Shown here: in pieces, positions 43,801 through 53,251 of the stretch | Numbering within the stretch: the stretch's first letter is position 1 | Layout: every line of letters begins with the position of its first letter | Assembly: GCF_014269035.2 (NCBI RefSeq) | Contig: NZ_JABWRP020000010.1 | Coordinates: 1 to 64,000, forward strand | DNA length: 64,000 nt | Reading direction: 5' to 3' | Origin: Pseudomonas vlassakiae | Lineage (GTDB): Bacteria; Pseudomonadota; Gammaproteobacteria; Pseudomonadales; Pseudomonadaceae | The notes under the pieces: model-generated | Database searches by the model: none | The model's input: only the letters and a program-made list of their open reading frames with translations | Told to the model about the DNA's origin: nothing | Position numbers and translations under genes: made by a program

Positions 43801-44034
43801 CACGTAACGCAGGTTGTCGATACCGTTGAGCTGCTGCTCGATGACCTGCACCACGGTGTCCTGCACGGTCTGCGCCGAGGCGCCCGGGTAGGTCACGGCG
43901 ATGGCGATGGCCGGTGGCGCGATGCTTGGGTACTGGTTGATCGGCAGCTTCAGGATCGACAAGGCGCCGACCAGCATGATCACCAAGGCGATCACCCAGG
44001 CGAAGATCGGGCGATCGATAAAGAACTTCGACAT
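40882..44034 (-). CDS. ttgB: TtgB RND multidrug/solvent transporter
   Basis: A 1050-residue inner-membrane RND antiporter that expels antibiotics and toluene-like solvents with proton influx. The start [43 protein letters not shown] is HAE1 typical. The proton relay Asp pair is in [21 protein letters not shown] (TM4). The C-terminal half repeats the fold, with a TM10-type segment [40 protein letters not shown]. It is the second gene of ttgABC, 3 bases after ttgA. Confidence 0.96.
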   Translation of the reverse strand: MSKFFIDRPIFAWVIALVIMLVGALSILKLPINQYPSIAPPAIAIAVTYPGASAQTVQDTVVQVIEQQLNGIDNLRYVSSESNSDGSMTITATFEQGTNPDTAQVQVQNKLNLATPLLPQEVQQQGIRVTKAVKNFLLVIGLVSEDGSMTKDDLANYIVSNMQDPISRTAGVGDFQVFGAQYAMRIWLDPAKLNKFQLTPVDVKTAVAAQNVQVSSGQLGGLPAMPGTQLNATIIGKTRLQTAEQFEKILLKVNSDGSQVRLGDVAQVGLGGENYAVSAQFNGKPASGLAVKLATGANALDTAKALRKTIADLEPFFPPGVKAVFPYDTTPVVTESISGVIHTLIEAVVLVFLVMYLFLQNFRATIITTMTVPVVLLGTFGILAAAGFSINTLTMFAMVLAIGLLVDDAIVVVENVERVMSEEGLPPKEATKRSMEQIQGALVGIALVLSAVLLPMAFFGGSTGVIYRQFSITIVSAMGLSVLVALIFTPALCATMLKPLKKGEHHTAKGGFFGWFNRNFDRSVNGYERSVGAILRNKVPFLLAYALIVVGMIWLFARIPTAFLPEEDQGVLFAQVQTPAGSSAERTQVVVDQMREYLLKDEADTVSSVFTVNGFNFAGRGQSSGMAFIMLKPWDERSKENSVFALAQRAQQHFFTFRDAMVFAFAPPAVLELGNATGFDVFLQDRGGVGHAKLMEARNQFLAKAAQSKILSAVRPNGLNDEPQYQLTIDDERASALGVTISDINNTLSIALGASYVNDFIDRGRVKKVYIQGQPNSRMSPEDLQKWYVRNGAGEMVPFSSFAKGEWTYGSPKLSRYNGVEAMEILGAPAPGYSTGDAMAEVERIASELPSGVGFSWTGTSYEEKLSGSQMPALFALSVLFVFLCLAALYESWSIPIAVVLVVPLGIIGALIATSLRGLSNDVYFLVGLLTTIGLAAKNAILIVEFAKELHEQGRSLYDSAIEACRMRLRPIIMTSLAFILGVVPLTIASGAGAGSQHAIGTGVIGGMISATVLAIFWVPLFFVAVSSLFGSKEPEKDATPETPRYEAGQ

Positions 44035-44037
44035 GGT

Positions 44038-45192
44038 TTACTCCGCTTTGGCGTCTGCTTTGGCCGCGCTGGCCTGATCAGGTTTGCCGGACTGCTTGAC
44101 GTTGGTGGCGTCGCTGACCTTGACCTCGACACCTGGGCGCACGTACTGCAGGCCTTCGGTGATCAGGCGGTCGCCCGGGTTCAAGCCTTCCTCGATCAGC
44201 CAGTCGCTGCCCAGGGTACGGCTGGCCTTGAGCTGGCGCAGTTCGACCTTGTTCTCCTGGTTGACCACCAGCGCGGTCGGCGCGCCCTTGAGGTCGCGGG
44301 TCACGCCCTGTTGCGGGGCCAGGATGGCGTTGGCATTGACCCCGGCCTTGAGCCGCGCGTGCACGAACATGCCAGGCAGCAGGGTGTGGTCGGGGTTGGG
44401 GAACAGCGCGCGCAGGGTCACCGAGCCGGTGGTCTCGTCGACCGAGACTTCGGAGAATTCCAGGCGACCTTCCTGCTTGAACAGGCTGCCGTCTTCCAGC
44501 ACCAGCTGCACCGAGGCGGCGTTGTCGCCGGCCTTCTGCAACTGGCCGCGTTCCAGGTCACGGCGCAGCTTGAGCAGCTCGGCAGTGGACTGAGTGACGT
44601 CGACGTAGATCGGGTCGAGCTGCTGGATGGTGGCCATGGCGTTGGCCTGGCCATTGCTTACCAGGGCGCCTTCGGTGAACGCGGAACGGCCGATGCGACC
44701 GCTGATCGGTGCGAGGACCTTGGTATAGCGCAGGTCGATCTGCGCGCTTTTCAGCGAAGCTTCGGCTTGCAATCGTTTGGCATTGGCGTCGTCGTATTCC
44801 TGTTTCGACACCGCCTGCTCGTTGACCAGCTGCTTGTAGCGCTCGGCCAGCGACTTGGTGGACTGCAGGTTGGCCTGGGCGTTGGCCAGGTTGGCTTCGT
44901 ACACGGCCGGGTCGATCTGGTACAGCTGTTGGCCTTCCTTGACCTCGCTGCCTTCCTTGAACAGGCGCTTGAGGATGATGCCATTGACCTGCGGGCGCAC
45001 TTCGGCGACGCGGTAGGCGCTGGTGCGCCCCGGCAGTTCCGAGGTCAGGGTGAAGGGTTGTGGCTGGATGGTCACGACGCCGACCTGAGGAGCCTGCGCT
45101 GCGGGCGGGGCTTCTTCTTTCTTACAGCCACTTAGCAGGGTTGCCAGGGCGACGGCGGAAACCAGAGCGGTAACGGCTGGCTTGAATTGCAT
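44038..45192 (-). CDS. ttgA: TtgA periplasmic adaptor (membrane fusion protein)
   Basis: A 384-residue lipoprotein linking TtgB to TtgC. The leader MQFKPAVTALVSAVALATLLSGC carries a lipobox. The lipoyl and hairpin domains contain GVVTIQPQPFTLTSELPGRTSAYRVAEVRPQVNGIILKRLFKEGSEVKEGQQLYQIDPAVYEANLANAQANLQ. Its length equals the known TtgA. The start ATG 45192 has a GAGGATCC site and is preferred to an ATG 12 codons upstream. It is divergent from ttgR across a TtgR operator. Confidence 0.96.
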   Translation of the reverse strand: MQFKPAVTALVSAVALATLLSGCKKEEAPPAAQAPQVGVVTIQPQPFTLTSELPGRTSAYRVAEVRPQVNGIILKRLFKEGSEVKEGQQLYQIDPAVYEANLANAQANLQSTKSLAERYKQLVNEQAVSKQEYDDANAKRLQAEASLKSAQIDLRYTKVLAPISGRIGRSAFTEGALVSNGQANAMATIQQLDPIYVDVTQSTAELLKLRRDLERGQLQKAGDNAASVQLVLEDGSLFKQEGRLEFSEVSVDETTGSVTLRALFPNPDHTLLPGMFVHARLKAGVNANAILAPQQGVTRDLKGAPTALVVNQENKVELRQLKASRTLGSDWLIEEGLNPGDRLITEGLQYVRPGVEVKVSDATNVKQSGKPDQASAAKADAKAE

Positions 45193-45286
45193 AGGATCCT
45201 CGGGTCGCAAGAGCAGGGAGACGCTCAAGAGTAATGGAAGAGTCTTGTCAGAAAAAAACTATCCGGTGGATAAATAGCTTACTAAC

Positions 45287-45325
45287 GAATATACTTACAT
45301 TCACGGTTGTTTGTAAATACCGCTG
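45287..45325. promoter_or_regulatory. ttgR operator: TtgR operator in the ttgA/ttgR divergent promoter
   Basis: A 39-base stretch that matches, as I recall, the published TtgR operator of P. putida with two base differences. It holds the dyad halves TTACATTCA/TTGTTTGTAA around ACGGTTG. The AT-rich region at 45241-45300 contains the divergent promoters. TtgR leaves this site when it binds antibiotics or flavonoids. Confidence 0.88.
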
Positions 45326-45446
45326 GGTAGTACTTGGCTACTACCGCAGCCCTTGATTAGCCCATCCGAGAGTCACCCTGCAGAGGTGACCCCGGCGGTT
45401 TTCCCCGCCTGCACAGCGCAGCGGGCCCAGATGAGGTTGCACTGCC

Positions 45447-46079
45447 ATGGTCCGTCGAACCAAAGAAGAAGCCCAGGAGACCCGCGCCCAGATTATCGAG
45501 GCAGCGGAAAGGGCCTTCTACAAGCGCGGCGTCGCGCGCACCACATTGGCCGACATCGCCGAACTGGCGGGCGTGACCCGAGGGGCGATCTACTGGCATT
45601 TCAACAACAAGGCGGAGTTGGTGCAGGCGCTGCTCGACAGCCTGCATGAAACCCATGACCATCTGGCGCGGGCCAGCGAAAGTGAAGACGAACTGGACCC
45701 GCTCGGCTGCATGCGCAAGCTGTTGCTGCAGGTACTCAACGAGCTGGTACTGGACGCCCGTACCCGGCGTATCAATGAAATCCTGCATCACAAGTGCGAG
45801 TTCACCGATGACATGTGTGAAATTCGCCAGCAGCGCCAAGGCGCAGTACTGGATTGCCATGTGGGCATCAAGCTGGCATTGGCCAATGCCGTGCGCCGTG
45901 GCCAGCTACCCACGGAGCTGGATATAGAGCGAGCAGCCGTGGCCTTGTTCGCCTATGTCGATGGCCTGATCGGGCGCTGGTTGCTGCTGCCGGACAGTTT
46001 CGAACTGCTGCCCGACGCGGAAAAATGGGTCGATGCCGGGCTGGATATGCTGCGCTTGAGCCCTGCGTTGCGCAAATGA
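45447..46079 (+). CDS. ttgR: TetR-family repressor TtgR
   Basis: A 210-residue repressor of ttgABC and itself. The HTH is in the N-terminus: [64 protein letters not shown]. The remaining helices form the large hydrophobic ligand pocket that binds antibiotics and plant phenolics. The length and HTH are typical of TtgR/ArpR. It is divergent from ttgABC with the operator between. Confidence 0.96.
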   Translation: MVRRTKEEAQETRAQIIEAAERAFYKRGVARTTLADIAELAGVTRGAIYWHFNNKAELVQALLDSLHETHDHLARASESEDELDPLGCMRKLLLQVLNELVLDARTRRINEILHHKCEFTDDMCEIRQQRQGAVLDCHVGIKLALANAVRRGQLPTELDIERAAVALFAYVDGLIGRWLLLPDSFELLPDAEKWVDAGLDMLRLSPALRK

Positions 46080-46159
46080 CACTTTGTTAAGGATTGTGAG
46101 GAAGTGTTTCCCCTGCGTATTAAGTGGGTATTAATACCTTTTCAGCCGCTACGCCGCCC

Positions 46160-47611
46160 TCAACGGCCGCGCAATTGCCGGTCCGGCAGCGCCAGGGCGG
46201 CCAGCAGCCCCAGCAGCGCGATCCCCGCACTGCCCAGCAGCAGGTGACGGAACGTCTCCAGCAGCTTCAACTGCGTCAGCGGGTCCGCCTCACCGGCCTT
46301 GAGGCTCCCCAGCAGCGGGTTGCCCAGCAATTCAAAACCACCTTGCTGCAGCAGCGCCAGCAACAGGCTGGACATGCAGGCCACGCCCATGGCCCCGCCG
46401 AGCGAGCGGAACAGGTTGGTGGTGCTGGTGGCCACGCCGATATCCTTGCTTTGCACCGCGCTTTGCGTGCCCACCAGCGAGGTTGGGAACTGCAAGCCGC
46501 AGGCGATACCGGTCAGCAGCATGAACACGGCACTGAGCAAGGCAGACTGAGGGGGCGTGATGGCCATGGCGAAGATTGCCATGGGCATCAGCACGGCACC
46601 GGCCAGAATCTGTGGTTTGAAGCGCCCGGTGCGGCTGGTCATGCGGCCACCGGTGAAGGCGCCCAGGGGCAAGCCCATGGCCAGAGGCAGCAGGTGCAAT
46701 GCTGCGCTGTCGGCACCGGCGCCAGTGATGCCCTGGTAGCGCAGCGGCATCAGCATGGTCAGCGAGATCGATTGGAAACTGGCGAAGAAGATCACCCCCC
46801 AGCACAGCACGGCCACCCGGTTGCCGAACAGGTCCATGGGCAGCAGCGGTTCATCGTAGCGACGCTCGTGGCCGACGAACAAGGCCAGGCCGAGCACCGC
46901 GCAGGCGAACAATGCCAACACGGGAGGGGCGGTCCAGGGCTGCCCTTGGCCGACCAGGGTAATGCCCAGCAACAAACTGCCCAGGCCGAGAATCAGCAGC
47001 ACGGCGCCGAGGTAATCCACCCGGGCCTGGCGGTGCTGCACTGGCATGCCGGCCAGGGCGCGACGAATCGCCCACAGCGCGATCAGGCCCAGCGGCAGGT
47101 TGATCCAGAAAACCCAGCGCCAGGACAGGTATTCGGTCAGCCAGCCGCCCAGCACAGGCCCGGCCACGCTGGCCACGGCGTACATGCTGCTGAAGTAGCC
47201 CTGATAACGGCCCCTCTCACGCGGTGGCACGAAATCCCCGATGATCGCCTGGCTCACCGACACCATGCCGCCGGCACCAATGCCTTGCAGCACGCGCGCC
47301 ACGACCAGCTGCTGCATGTCCTGAGCCAGTGCGCAGGCGATCGAGGCCAGGGTGAACAGGCTGATGCCTGTAAGGATCATCCGCCGCCGGCCATACAGGT
47401 CACCCAGCTTGCCGTAGATCGGCACGGCTACGGTCATCGCCACCATGTAGCCGGAAATCACCCAGGCAAGCAGGCCGACGTCGTTGAACCGGGCCGAGAT
47501 GGCCGGCAGCGACACGGCGACGATGGTCTGGTCAAGGGCACCAAGGAAGATCGCCAGCATCAGGGCGGTCAGCACGTTGCGCAGGACGGTCGGGGGCAGG
47601 GCGGCTGTCAC
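46160..47611 (-). CDS. DHA2-family drug:H+ antiporter (EmrB/QacA type)
   Basis: A 483-residue exporter with 14 predicted transmembrane segments. It shows motif D1 (LDQTIVAVSLPAIS) and motif A in loop 2-3 (GKLGDLYGRRRMILTG). The antiporter motif C is VAGPVLGGWLTEYLSWRWVFWINLPLG. No adaptor EmrA gene is adjacent, so it probably acts alone or with a distant adaptor. It converges with ttgR. Confidence 0.9.
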   Translation of the reverse strand: MTAALPPTVLRNVLTALMLAIFLGALDQTIVAVSLPAISARFNDVGLLAWVISGYMVAMTVAVPIYGKLGDLYGRRRMILTGISLFTLASIACALAQDMQQLVVARVLQGIGAGGMVSVSQAIIGDFVPPRERGRYQGYFSSMYAVASVAGPVLGGWLTEYLSWRWVFWINLPLGLIALWAIRRALAGMPVQHRQARVDYLGAVLLILGLGSLLLGITLVGQGQPWTAPPVLALFACAVLGLALFVGHERRYDEPLLPMDLFGNRVAVLCWGVIFFASFQSISLTMLMPLRYQGITGAGADSAALHLLPLAMGLPLGAFTGGRMTSRTGRFKPQILAGAVLMPMAIFAMAITPPQSALLSAVFMLLTGIACGLQFPTSLVGTQSAVQSKDIGVATSTTNLFRSLGGAMGVACMSSLLLALLQQGGFELLGNPLLGSLKAGEADPLTQLKLLETFRHLLLGSAGIALLGLLAALALPDRQLRGR

Positions 47612-47963
47612 GGGAGTACCTTGTCTGGAAGGGTGACGCGATAGGGCGATTGTAACCCGAGTTAGGTAGCTTCCTATGTACTATCTGCATCGCCTATGCA
47701 AGATCGGCATTGGCGCATTCATCCAGAGCAGCATGGCTGCGTGATATCGTTGGTATGCCACAGGGGCTGAAAGCCGCGGCCTGCACCAGCTTGGTGCAGC
47801 AATTTGTCGCAGGTTGTCAGGCCACTGTCTCCCACACCTTTTATTCCTCTGCCTGCATGTCGAGCATGACCGCCCAGATGGCGACGGTTGGAACAGGTCA
47901 GGTAGACCCGATTCAGGGGTCGGTAGCAACCGTTCAATTTCTACATATATAAGCGGAGTGATC
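47612..47963 (+). other. 352-base promoter gap upstream of the oxaloacetate decarboxylase gene
   Basis: No protein gene is supported. It includes a perfect 8-base inverted repeat, CTGCACCA at 47781-47788 and TGGTGCAG at 47792-47799, that looks like an operator or a small hairpin. The AT-rich TACATATATAAG just before the start may be a promoter or a spacer. Confidence 0.45.
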
Positions 47964-48833
47964 ATGCCCAAGGCTTCCCATCAAGATCTGCGTTTTGCCT
48001 TCCGCGAGCTGCTCGCTTCAGGGGCCTGCTACCACACCGCCTCCGTATTCGACCCGATGTCGGCGCGCATCGCTGCCGACCTGGGCTTCGAAGTCGGCAT
48101 CCTCGGCGGTTCGGTGGCTTCATTGCAGGTGCTGGCCGCACCGGACTTCGCCTTGATCACCCTGAGCGAGTTCGTCGAGCAGGCCACCCGCATTGGCCGC
48201 GTGGCACAACTGCCGGTGCTTGCCGACGCCGACCACGGTTACGGCAATGCACTCAACGTCATGCGCACGGTCATCGAACTGGAGCGCGCCGGTGTAGCTG
48301 CGCTGACCATCGAAGACACCTTGTTGCCTGCCCAGTTCGGGCGCAAGTCCACTGACCTGATCTCGGTCGAGGAGGGGGTGGGCAAGATCCGTGCGGCCCT
48401 GGAAGCGCGTGTCGACTCGTCGCTGTCGGTCATCGCCCGGACCAACGCCGGGGTGCTCTCCACCGAGGAAATCATCGTCCGCACCCAGAGCTACCAGAAG
48501 GCGGGTGCCGACGGTATCTGCATGGTCGGTGTGAAGGACTTCGAGCAGCTGGAGCAGATTGCCGAACACCTGACCGTGCCGCTGATGCTGGTGACCTACG
48601 CCAACCCTGCCCTGCGCGACGACGAGCGCCTCGCTCGCCTGGGCGTGCGTATCGTGGTCGATGGCCATGCCGCCTACTTTGCCGCGATCAAGGCCACCTA
48701 TGACTGCCTGCGCCTGCAGCGCGGCCAGCAGAACAAGTCCGAGAACCTGAGCGCCACTGAGCTTTCGCACACCTACACCCAGCCTGAGGACTATATTCGC
48801 TGGGCCAAGGAGTACATGAGCGTCGAGGAATGA
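47964..48833 (+). CDS. Oxaloacetate decarboxylase (isocitrate lyase/PEP mutase superfamily)
   Basis: A 289-residue enzyme. Pseudomonas proteins of this length and sequence (PA4872 type) decarboxylate oxaloacetate to pyruvate with Mg2+. The superfamily core is [76 protein letters not shown] and IARTNAG. ATG 47964 has an AAGCGGAG site. An alternative annotation as carboxyvinyl-carboxyphosphonate phosphorylmutase is common but less likely, since phosphonate genes are absent. Confidence 0.85.
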   Translation: MPKASHQDLRFAFRELLASGACYHTASVFDPMSARIAADLGFEVGILGGSVASLQVLAAPDFALITLSEFVEQATRIGRVAQLPVLADADHGYGNALNVMRTVIELERAGVAALTIEDTLLPAQFGRKSTDLISVEEGVGKIRAALEARVDSSLSVIARTNAGVLSTEEIIVRTQSYQKAGADGICMVGVKDFEQLEQIAEHLTVPLMLVTYANPALRDDERLARLGVRIVVDGHAAYFAAIKATYDCLRLQRGQQNKSENLSATELSHTYTQPEDYIRWAKEYMSVEE

Positions 48834-48883
48834 TCGGCGTGGCGCCGCTCAAGTGACGGGCGGCAGCTGAACCTGCGAGAAGG

Positions 48884-49792
48884 TCAGTACAGGTCGCGGT
48901 CCCACTCCGGTTCGTCCTTGAACCGATGCACCAGAAAATCCAGCATGCTGCGCAAGGTTGCCGGCATATGCTTGCGCGAGGTGTATACCGCGTTCAGGTT
49001 CAGCTCCCGTGGCCGTGCTTCGGGCAGCAGGCGTTGCAGCGCGCCACTGCGCAGGGCGGTGGCCGCCTGGTAGGTAGGCAGCATGGCAATACCGGCGCCT
49101 GCCAGGGTCGCGTTCTGCAGGGTCATGACCTCGTTGGCGCTGATGTTGCCGTGCACCGGCACCGCGATCTGCTGGCCGCCCACCTCGAAATGCCACAGGC
49201 TGTGGCCGAAATAGGCATGGGTCAGGCAGTTGTGCTGGCTCAGTTCTTCGACCCGTTGCGGCGTGCCATGCTCGCGCAGGTAGGCGGGCGATGCGCAGAC
49301 CACCGAGCGGCACACGGTCAGGCGCCGGGCAATCAGGTTCGGGTCCAGATCGTTGCTGGTGCGGATCGCCAGGTCGATCCGCTCGTCCACCAGGTTGACC
49401 GTGCGGTCGAGCATTTGCAGTTCAACCTTCACGGCTGGGTAGCGCTGAACATAATCGGCAACCGCATTCACCAGCTGTGCCTGGCCAAACGACGTACTGA
49501 CGCTGATGCGCAGGGCACCCTTTGGCGCATCTTCCGGTTGTTGCACAGCGGCCTGCAGGTCGCCCGCCAGTTCCAGCAACTGTCGGCAGCGGGGCAGGGT
49601 TTCCTGGCCGGCGGCGGTCAGGCTGAGCTTGCGCGTGGTGCGCTGCATCAGCCGTGCGCCAACCCAGTCCTCCAGTTCGGCCAGGTAGCGCGACACCACA
49701 GGCCGCGACAGCTGCAGGTGCTCTGCCGCTGCCGACTGGCTGCCCAGGTCGACAACGGTGACGAAAACGCGCATGGCGTTGAGACGGTCCAT
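48884..49792 (-). CDS. LysR-family regulator (divergent from the NmrA-like gene)
   Basis: A 302-residue LysR-type regulator. The HTH is MDRLNAMRVFVTVVDLGSQSAAAEHLQLSRPVVSRYLAELEDWVGARLMQRTTRKLSLTAAGQ. The effector domain follows with SVVCASPAYLREHGTPQRVEELSQHNCLTH, similar to AaeR/PtxR-type sequences. It is divergent from the NAD(P)H-binding oxidoreductase gene at 49901, its probable target. Confidence 0.88.
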   Translation of the reverse strand: MDRLNAMRVFVTVVDLGSQSAAAEHLQLSRPVVSRYLAELEDWVGARLMQRTTRKLSLTAAGQETLPRCRQLLELAGDLQAAVQQPEDAPKGALRISVSTSFGQAQLVNAVADYVQRYPAVKVELQMLDRTVNLVDERIDLAIRTSNDLDPNLIARRLTVCRSVVCASPAYLREHGTPQRVEELSQHNCLTHAYFGHSLWHFEVGGQQIAVPVHGNISANEVMTLQNATLAGAGIAMLPTYQAATALRSGALQRLLPEARPRELNLNAVYTSRKHMPATLRSMLDFLVHRFKDEPEWDRDLY

Positions 49793-49900
49793 GATTTGCC
49801 CGATTTCAGAAACAAACTATGTCTGAGCATCGCATTTTTTGTCATGGATCGGGCAACTAAGCTGTGTGCACTCGTTGTTCAACTGCTGGAGAATCGATCC

Positions 49901-50515
49901 ATGAGCAAAATCGCAATCATCGGAGCCACCGGCCGTGCCGGCAGCCAATTGCTTGAAGAAGCCCTGCGCCGTGGCCATGGCGTGGTGGCTATCGCCCGCG
50001 ACCCGTCGAAGTTGCAGGGGCGTGAGGGTGTCACCATCCAGGCGCTGGATGCCAAGGACAGCGCGGCCTTGCAGCAGGCGGTTGCGGGGGCCGATGCGGT
50101 GCTCAGTGCAGCACACTTTTCCACCCTCGAACCTCACGCCATCATCGAACCGGTCAAACGTGCCGGGGTCAAGCGCCTGCTGGTCGTGGGAGGGGCGGGC
50201 AGCCTGCTGTTGCCTTCCGGGCACCGTGTAATCGACAGCCCGGACTTCCCCGAAGCCTACAAGGCTGAAGCCAGTGCCGGCGTGCGCTTTCTCGACGTGC
50301 TGCGCCAGGAGACGACGCTTGACTGGACTTTCCTGTCGCCATCGGCGGAATTCGTCGAAGGCGAGCGCAGCGGGCACTACAAGCTGGGCAAGGACCATCT
50401 GCTGATCGGTGCGGATGGCAAAAGCACGATCACCTTTGCCGACTTCGCCATTGCCATGCTCGATGAGCTGGAAAAGCCTGCGCACTCACGCCAGCGTTTC
50501 ACCGTCGGCTACTGA
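49901..50515 (+). CDS. NAD(P)H-binding NmrA/YwnB-like oxidoreductase
   Basis: A 204-residue atypical short-chain dehydrogenase. It opens with the nucleotide-binding MSKIAIIGATGRAGSQLLEEALRRGHGVVAIARDPSKLQG (GxxGxxG). The middle VKRLLVVGGAGSLLLPSGHRVIDSPDFPEAYKAEASAGVRFLDVLRQETTLDWTFLSPSAEF matches the YwnB family of NAD(P)-binding proteins of unknown substrate. ATG 49901 has CTGGAG upstream and begins the Rossmann strand. It is probably under the divergent LysR. Confidence 0.86.
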   Translation: MSKIAIIGATGRAGSQLLEEALRRGHGVVAIARDPSKLQGREGVTIQALDAKDSAALQQAVAGADAVLSAAHFSTLEPHAIIEPVKRAGVKRLLVVGGAGSLLLPSGHRVIDSPDFPEAYKAEASAGVRFLDVLRQETTLDWTFLSPSAEFVEGERSGHYKLGKDHLLIGADGKSTITFADFAIAMLDELEKPAHSRQRFTVGY

Positions 50516-50524
50516 GTTGTCTGT

Positions 50525-50600
50525 TTCGCGGGCGCGCCCGCTCCCACAGGTTCGGCACATGTCTTGAAGACTTTGCGTTGGGAGCGGGCGTGCCCGCGAA
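50525..50600. repeat. REP inverted pair
   Basis: Arms 50525-50546 and 50579-50600 of the TTCGCGGGCGCGCCCGCTCC type with one mismatch, between the convergent NmrA-like and LysR genes. Confidence 0.85.
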
Positions 50601-50607
50601 GAGGCCA

Positions 50608-51483
50608 TCAAAGGCGGGCTCGGTTTTCCAGCCAATCCAGCAACTCCAACAAGCCTGGCGGCAAGCCCTTGGCCTGACTCACCAGGTAATACCCCTTGCC
50701 GGTCTGTACTTTCAGCGCAAACGGCGTGCACAGCCGCCCCCCGCGCAAGTCATCCGCAATCAGCGCCCAGTCACCAATCGCCACCCCGGTTCCCTGCGAA
50801 GCCATGGCCATCGCCATGTCCAGCGTCTCGAAATGCTGTTTCGGCCCCTGCGCCTGCAGGTCCACGCCTGCTGCCTGTAGCCACAGCCGCCAGTCATGCT
50901 CGTCCCGTGATGGATGCAACAGCATGTGGCGGGCGAGGTCCTGGATCCGTTGCAGCGCAACGGGCCCCTTCAACAGCGAAGGCGCGCACACCGGGGTCAG
51001 TTGTTCATCGAACAGCTTGCGCACCCGCAGCCCGTGGTTTGGCGCATCGCCATAGACTACAGCGGCATCGAACCCCTCACGGCGCAAGTCCACACCGTGC
51101 TGCACCGTGGTGGTCAGCTCGACCGGCACGTCCGGCCGCAGCGCTTGCCACTCCATCAGCCGTGGCAACAGCCAGCGCATCACGCAGGTCGGTGCCTTGA
51201 GCTGCAAGGTAGCGCTGCGCCCACCCACTTCACGCACGCCCTGTTCGACAAGGCTGAAGATCTGCTGCACCCGTGGCAGCCAGTCCTGGCCCTCGCGGGT
51301 CAGGCTCAGGCCTCGCGCCTGACGCTGGAACAACGCGTAGCCCAGGTGTTCCTCAAGCCCAGCGATCTGCCGGCTCACGGCGCCCTGGGTGATGTGTAGC
51401 TGCTGCGCGGCGCGGGTGAAGTTGCAATGCTGGGCGGTGACCAGAAAGGTGTAGAGGGCGGGCAGGGGCGGTAGCCGTTTCAT
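50608..51483 (-). CDS. LysR-family regulator (GcvA-like), divergent from the AruI-like gene
   Basis: A 291-residue LysR-type regulator with HTH RLPPLPALYTFLVTAQHCNFTRAAQQLHITQGAVSRQIAGLEEHLGYALFQRQARGLSLTREGQDWLP. The start at 51483 gives MKRLPPLPALYTF, the usual GcvA-type opening. It is divergent from the ThDP enzyme gene at 51613 and probably controls it. Confidence 0.88.
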   Translation of the reverse strand: MKRLPPLPALYTFLVTAQHCNFTRAAQQLHITQGAVSRQIAGLEEHLGYALFQRQARGLSLTREGQDWLPRVQQIFSLVEQGVREVGGRSATLQLKAPTCVMRWLLPRLMEWQALRPDVPVELTTTVQHGVDLRREGFDAAVVYGDAPNHGLRVRKLFDEQLTPVCAPSLLKGPVALQRIQDLARHMLLHPSRDEHDWRLWLQAAGVDLQAQGPKQHFETLDMAMAMASQGTGVAIGDWALIADDLRGGRLCTPFALKVQTGKGYYLVSQAKGLPPGLLELLDWLENRARL

Positions 51484-51612
51484 TGCGCTGAGCCATGATT
51501 ACAGGACATGGCTAGTATGTGTTTTTTTGCCTTGTGGCGGTAGCACTGCCTTGGGTCCAATGGGCCTAGATTGCAACACGATTCTCCCCAACAAGATTTT
51601 AGGTGAAACCCG

Positions 51613-53250
51613 ATGGCAACCTGCGGCGAAGTACTGGTCAAACTCCTTGAAGGCTATGGTGTGGACCATGTCTTCGGCATTCCCGGCGTGCATACCGTGG
51701 AGCTCTACCGCGGCCTGGCGGGCTCGTCGATCCGCCACATCACCCCGCGTCATGAGCAGGGCGCCGGGTTCATGGCTGATGGCTATGCGCGTACCCGCGG
51801 CAAGCCAGGCGTGTGCTTCATCATCACCGGCCCGGGCATGACCAACATCACCACCGCGATGGGCCAGGCCTATGCCGACTCGATCCCGATGCTGGTGATC
51901 TCCAGCGTACAGTCGCGCGATCAACTGGGCGGGGGCCGTGGCAAGTTGCATGAACTGCCGAACCAGGCCGCGCTGGTGGCGGGCGTGGCGGCGTTCTCGC
52001 AGACGCTGATGAGCGCCGATGACCTGCCCCAGGTGCTGGCGAGGGCCTTTGCCGTGTTCGATGGCGCCCGCCCACGGCCGGTGCATATCGAGATCCCGCT
52101 GGACGTGCTGGTCGAGCCCGCCGACCATCTGCTGCCTGGCCGTCCTGTGCGCAGTGCCCGCGCAGGTGCCGCGCCCCAGGCCGTAGCCGCCATGGCCGAG
52201 CGCCTGGCCATGGCCCGCCGCCCGTTGATCCTGGCGGGTGGCGGTGCACTGGCTGCCGGAGCGCCACTGGCGCTGCTGGCGGAGCACTTGCAGGCACCGG
52301 TGGCGCTGACCATCAATGCCAAGGGCCTGCTGCCGGCCAGCCACCCGTTGCAGATTGGTTCGACCCAATCGCTGGTGGCTACCCGTGAGCTGGTGGAAGA
52401 AGCTGATGTGGTGCTGGCGATTGGTACCGAGCTGGCCGAGACCGACTATGACGTCACCTTCAAGGGCGGTTTCAAGATTCCCGGCAGCTTGCTGCGCATC
52501 GACATCGACCCGGACCAGACAGTGCGCAACTATCTGCCGGAGCTGGCGCTGGTCGCGGATGCCGAACTGGCTGCCCAGTCCCTGCTCGAGGCGTTGCGCC
52601 AGCTACCCGCGCCGGTGCACGCCGAGGGCTGGGGCATTGGCCGTGCGCAGCGCCTGCGTGACACGTTGGCAACGGGTTGGGACCAGCCGACGCTGAGCCA
52701 GACGCGCCTGCTGAGCAGCATTCTGCAAAGCCTGCCCAACGCCATCCTGGTCGGTGATTCGACGCAGCCGGTGTACACCGGCAACCTGACCCTGGACATG
52801 GATCAGCCGCGCCGCTGGTTCAATGCTTCGACCGGCTACGGCACCTTGGGTTATGCCCTGCCAGCGGCGATGGGCGCCTGGCTGGGCAGCGCCGAGCAAG
52901 CGGCCGAGCGTGCGCCGACGGTCTGCCTGATTGGTGATGGCGGGCTGCAGTTCACCTTGCCAGAGCTTGCCAGCGCGGTGGAGGCGCAGGTGCCGCTGAT
53001 CGTGCTGCTGTGGAACAACCAGGGTTACGAGGAAATCAAGAAGTACATGGTCAATCGGGCGATCGAGCCGGTCGGGGTGGATATTCATACCCCAGACTTC
53101 ATCGGCGTGGCACGGGCGCTGGGGGCCGAGGCCGCGCACGTGGCCGATGTCGTGCAGCTGCAGGCTGCGCTGGGCAAGGCGGTGGCGCGCAAGGGGCCGA
53201 CCTTGATCCAGGTCGACCAGAACCAGTGGCAGGCGGCAGTAGCGGGCTAG
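51613..53250 (+). CDS. Thiamine-diphosphate decarboxylase, AruI-like (5-guanidino-2-oxopentanoate decarboxylase type)
   Basis: A 545-residue ThDP enzyme of the acetolactate synthase family. The catalytic Glu is E48 in RHEQGAGFMADGYARTRGKPG. The ThDP/Mg motif is GDGGLQFTLPELASAVEAQVPLIVLLWNNQGY (GDG...NN). No ilvN/small-subunit gene is adjacent, so it is not a normal biosynthetic acetolactate synthase. Similar Pseudomonas proteins are AruI, which decarboxylates 5-guanidino-2-oxopentanoate in the arginine transaminase pathway; AruH is absent here. The name is tentative. Confidence 0.8.
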   Translation: MATCGEVLVKLLEGYGVDHVFGIPGVHTVELYRGLAGSSIRHITPRHEQGAGFMADGYARTRGKPGVCFIITGPGMTNITTAMGQAYADSIPMLVISSVQSRDQLGGGRGKLHELPNQAALVAGVAAFSQTLMSADDLPQVLARAFAVFDGARPRPVHIEIPLDVLVEPADHLLPGRPVRSARAGAAPQAVAAMAERLAMARRPLILAGGGALAAGAPLALLAEHLQAPVALTINAKGLLPASHPLQIGSTQSLVATRELVEEADVVLAIGTELAETDYDVTFKGGFKIPGSLLRIDIDPDQTVRNYLPELALVADAELAAQSLLEALRQLPAPVHAEGWGIGRAQRLRDTLATGWDQPTLSQTRLLSSILQSLPNAILVGDSTQPVYTGNLTLDMDQPRRWFNASTGYGTLGYALPAAMGAWLGSAEQAAERAPTVCLIGDGGLQFTLPELASAVEAQVPLIVLLWNNQGYEEIKKYMVNRAIEPVGVDIHTPDFIGVARALGAEAAHVADVVQLQAALGKAVARKGPTLIQVDQNQWQAAVAG

Positions 53251-53251
53251 A

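Noticed and set aside
41041..45135. A plus-strand open frame of 1364 codons opposite ttgB and ttgA
   Set aside because: It is the antisense shadow of two strong RND pump genes in GC-rich DNA. It has no ribosome site and reads as His/Gln/Gly-rich low-complexity sequence.
51613..53250. Biosynthetic acetolactate synthase IlvB/IlvI
   Set aside because: No regulatory subunit gene and no branched-chain pathway neighbours; the sequence looks closer to AruI-like decarboxylases.
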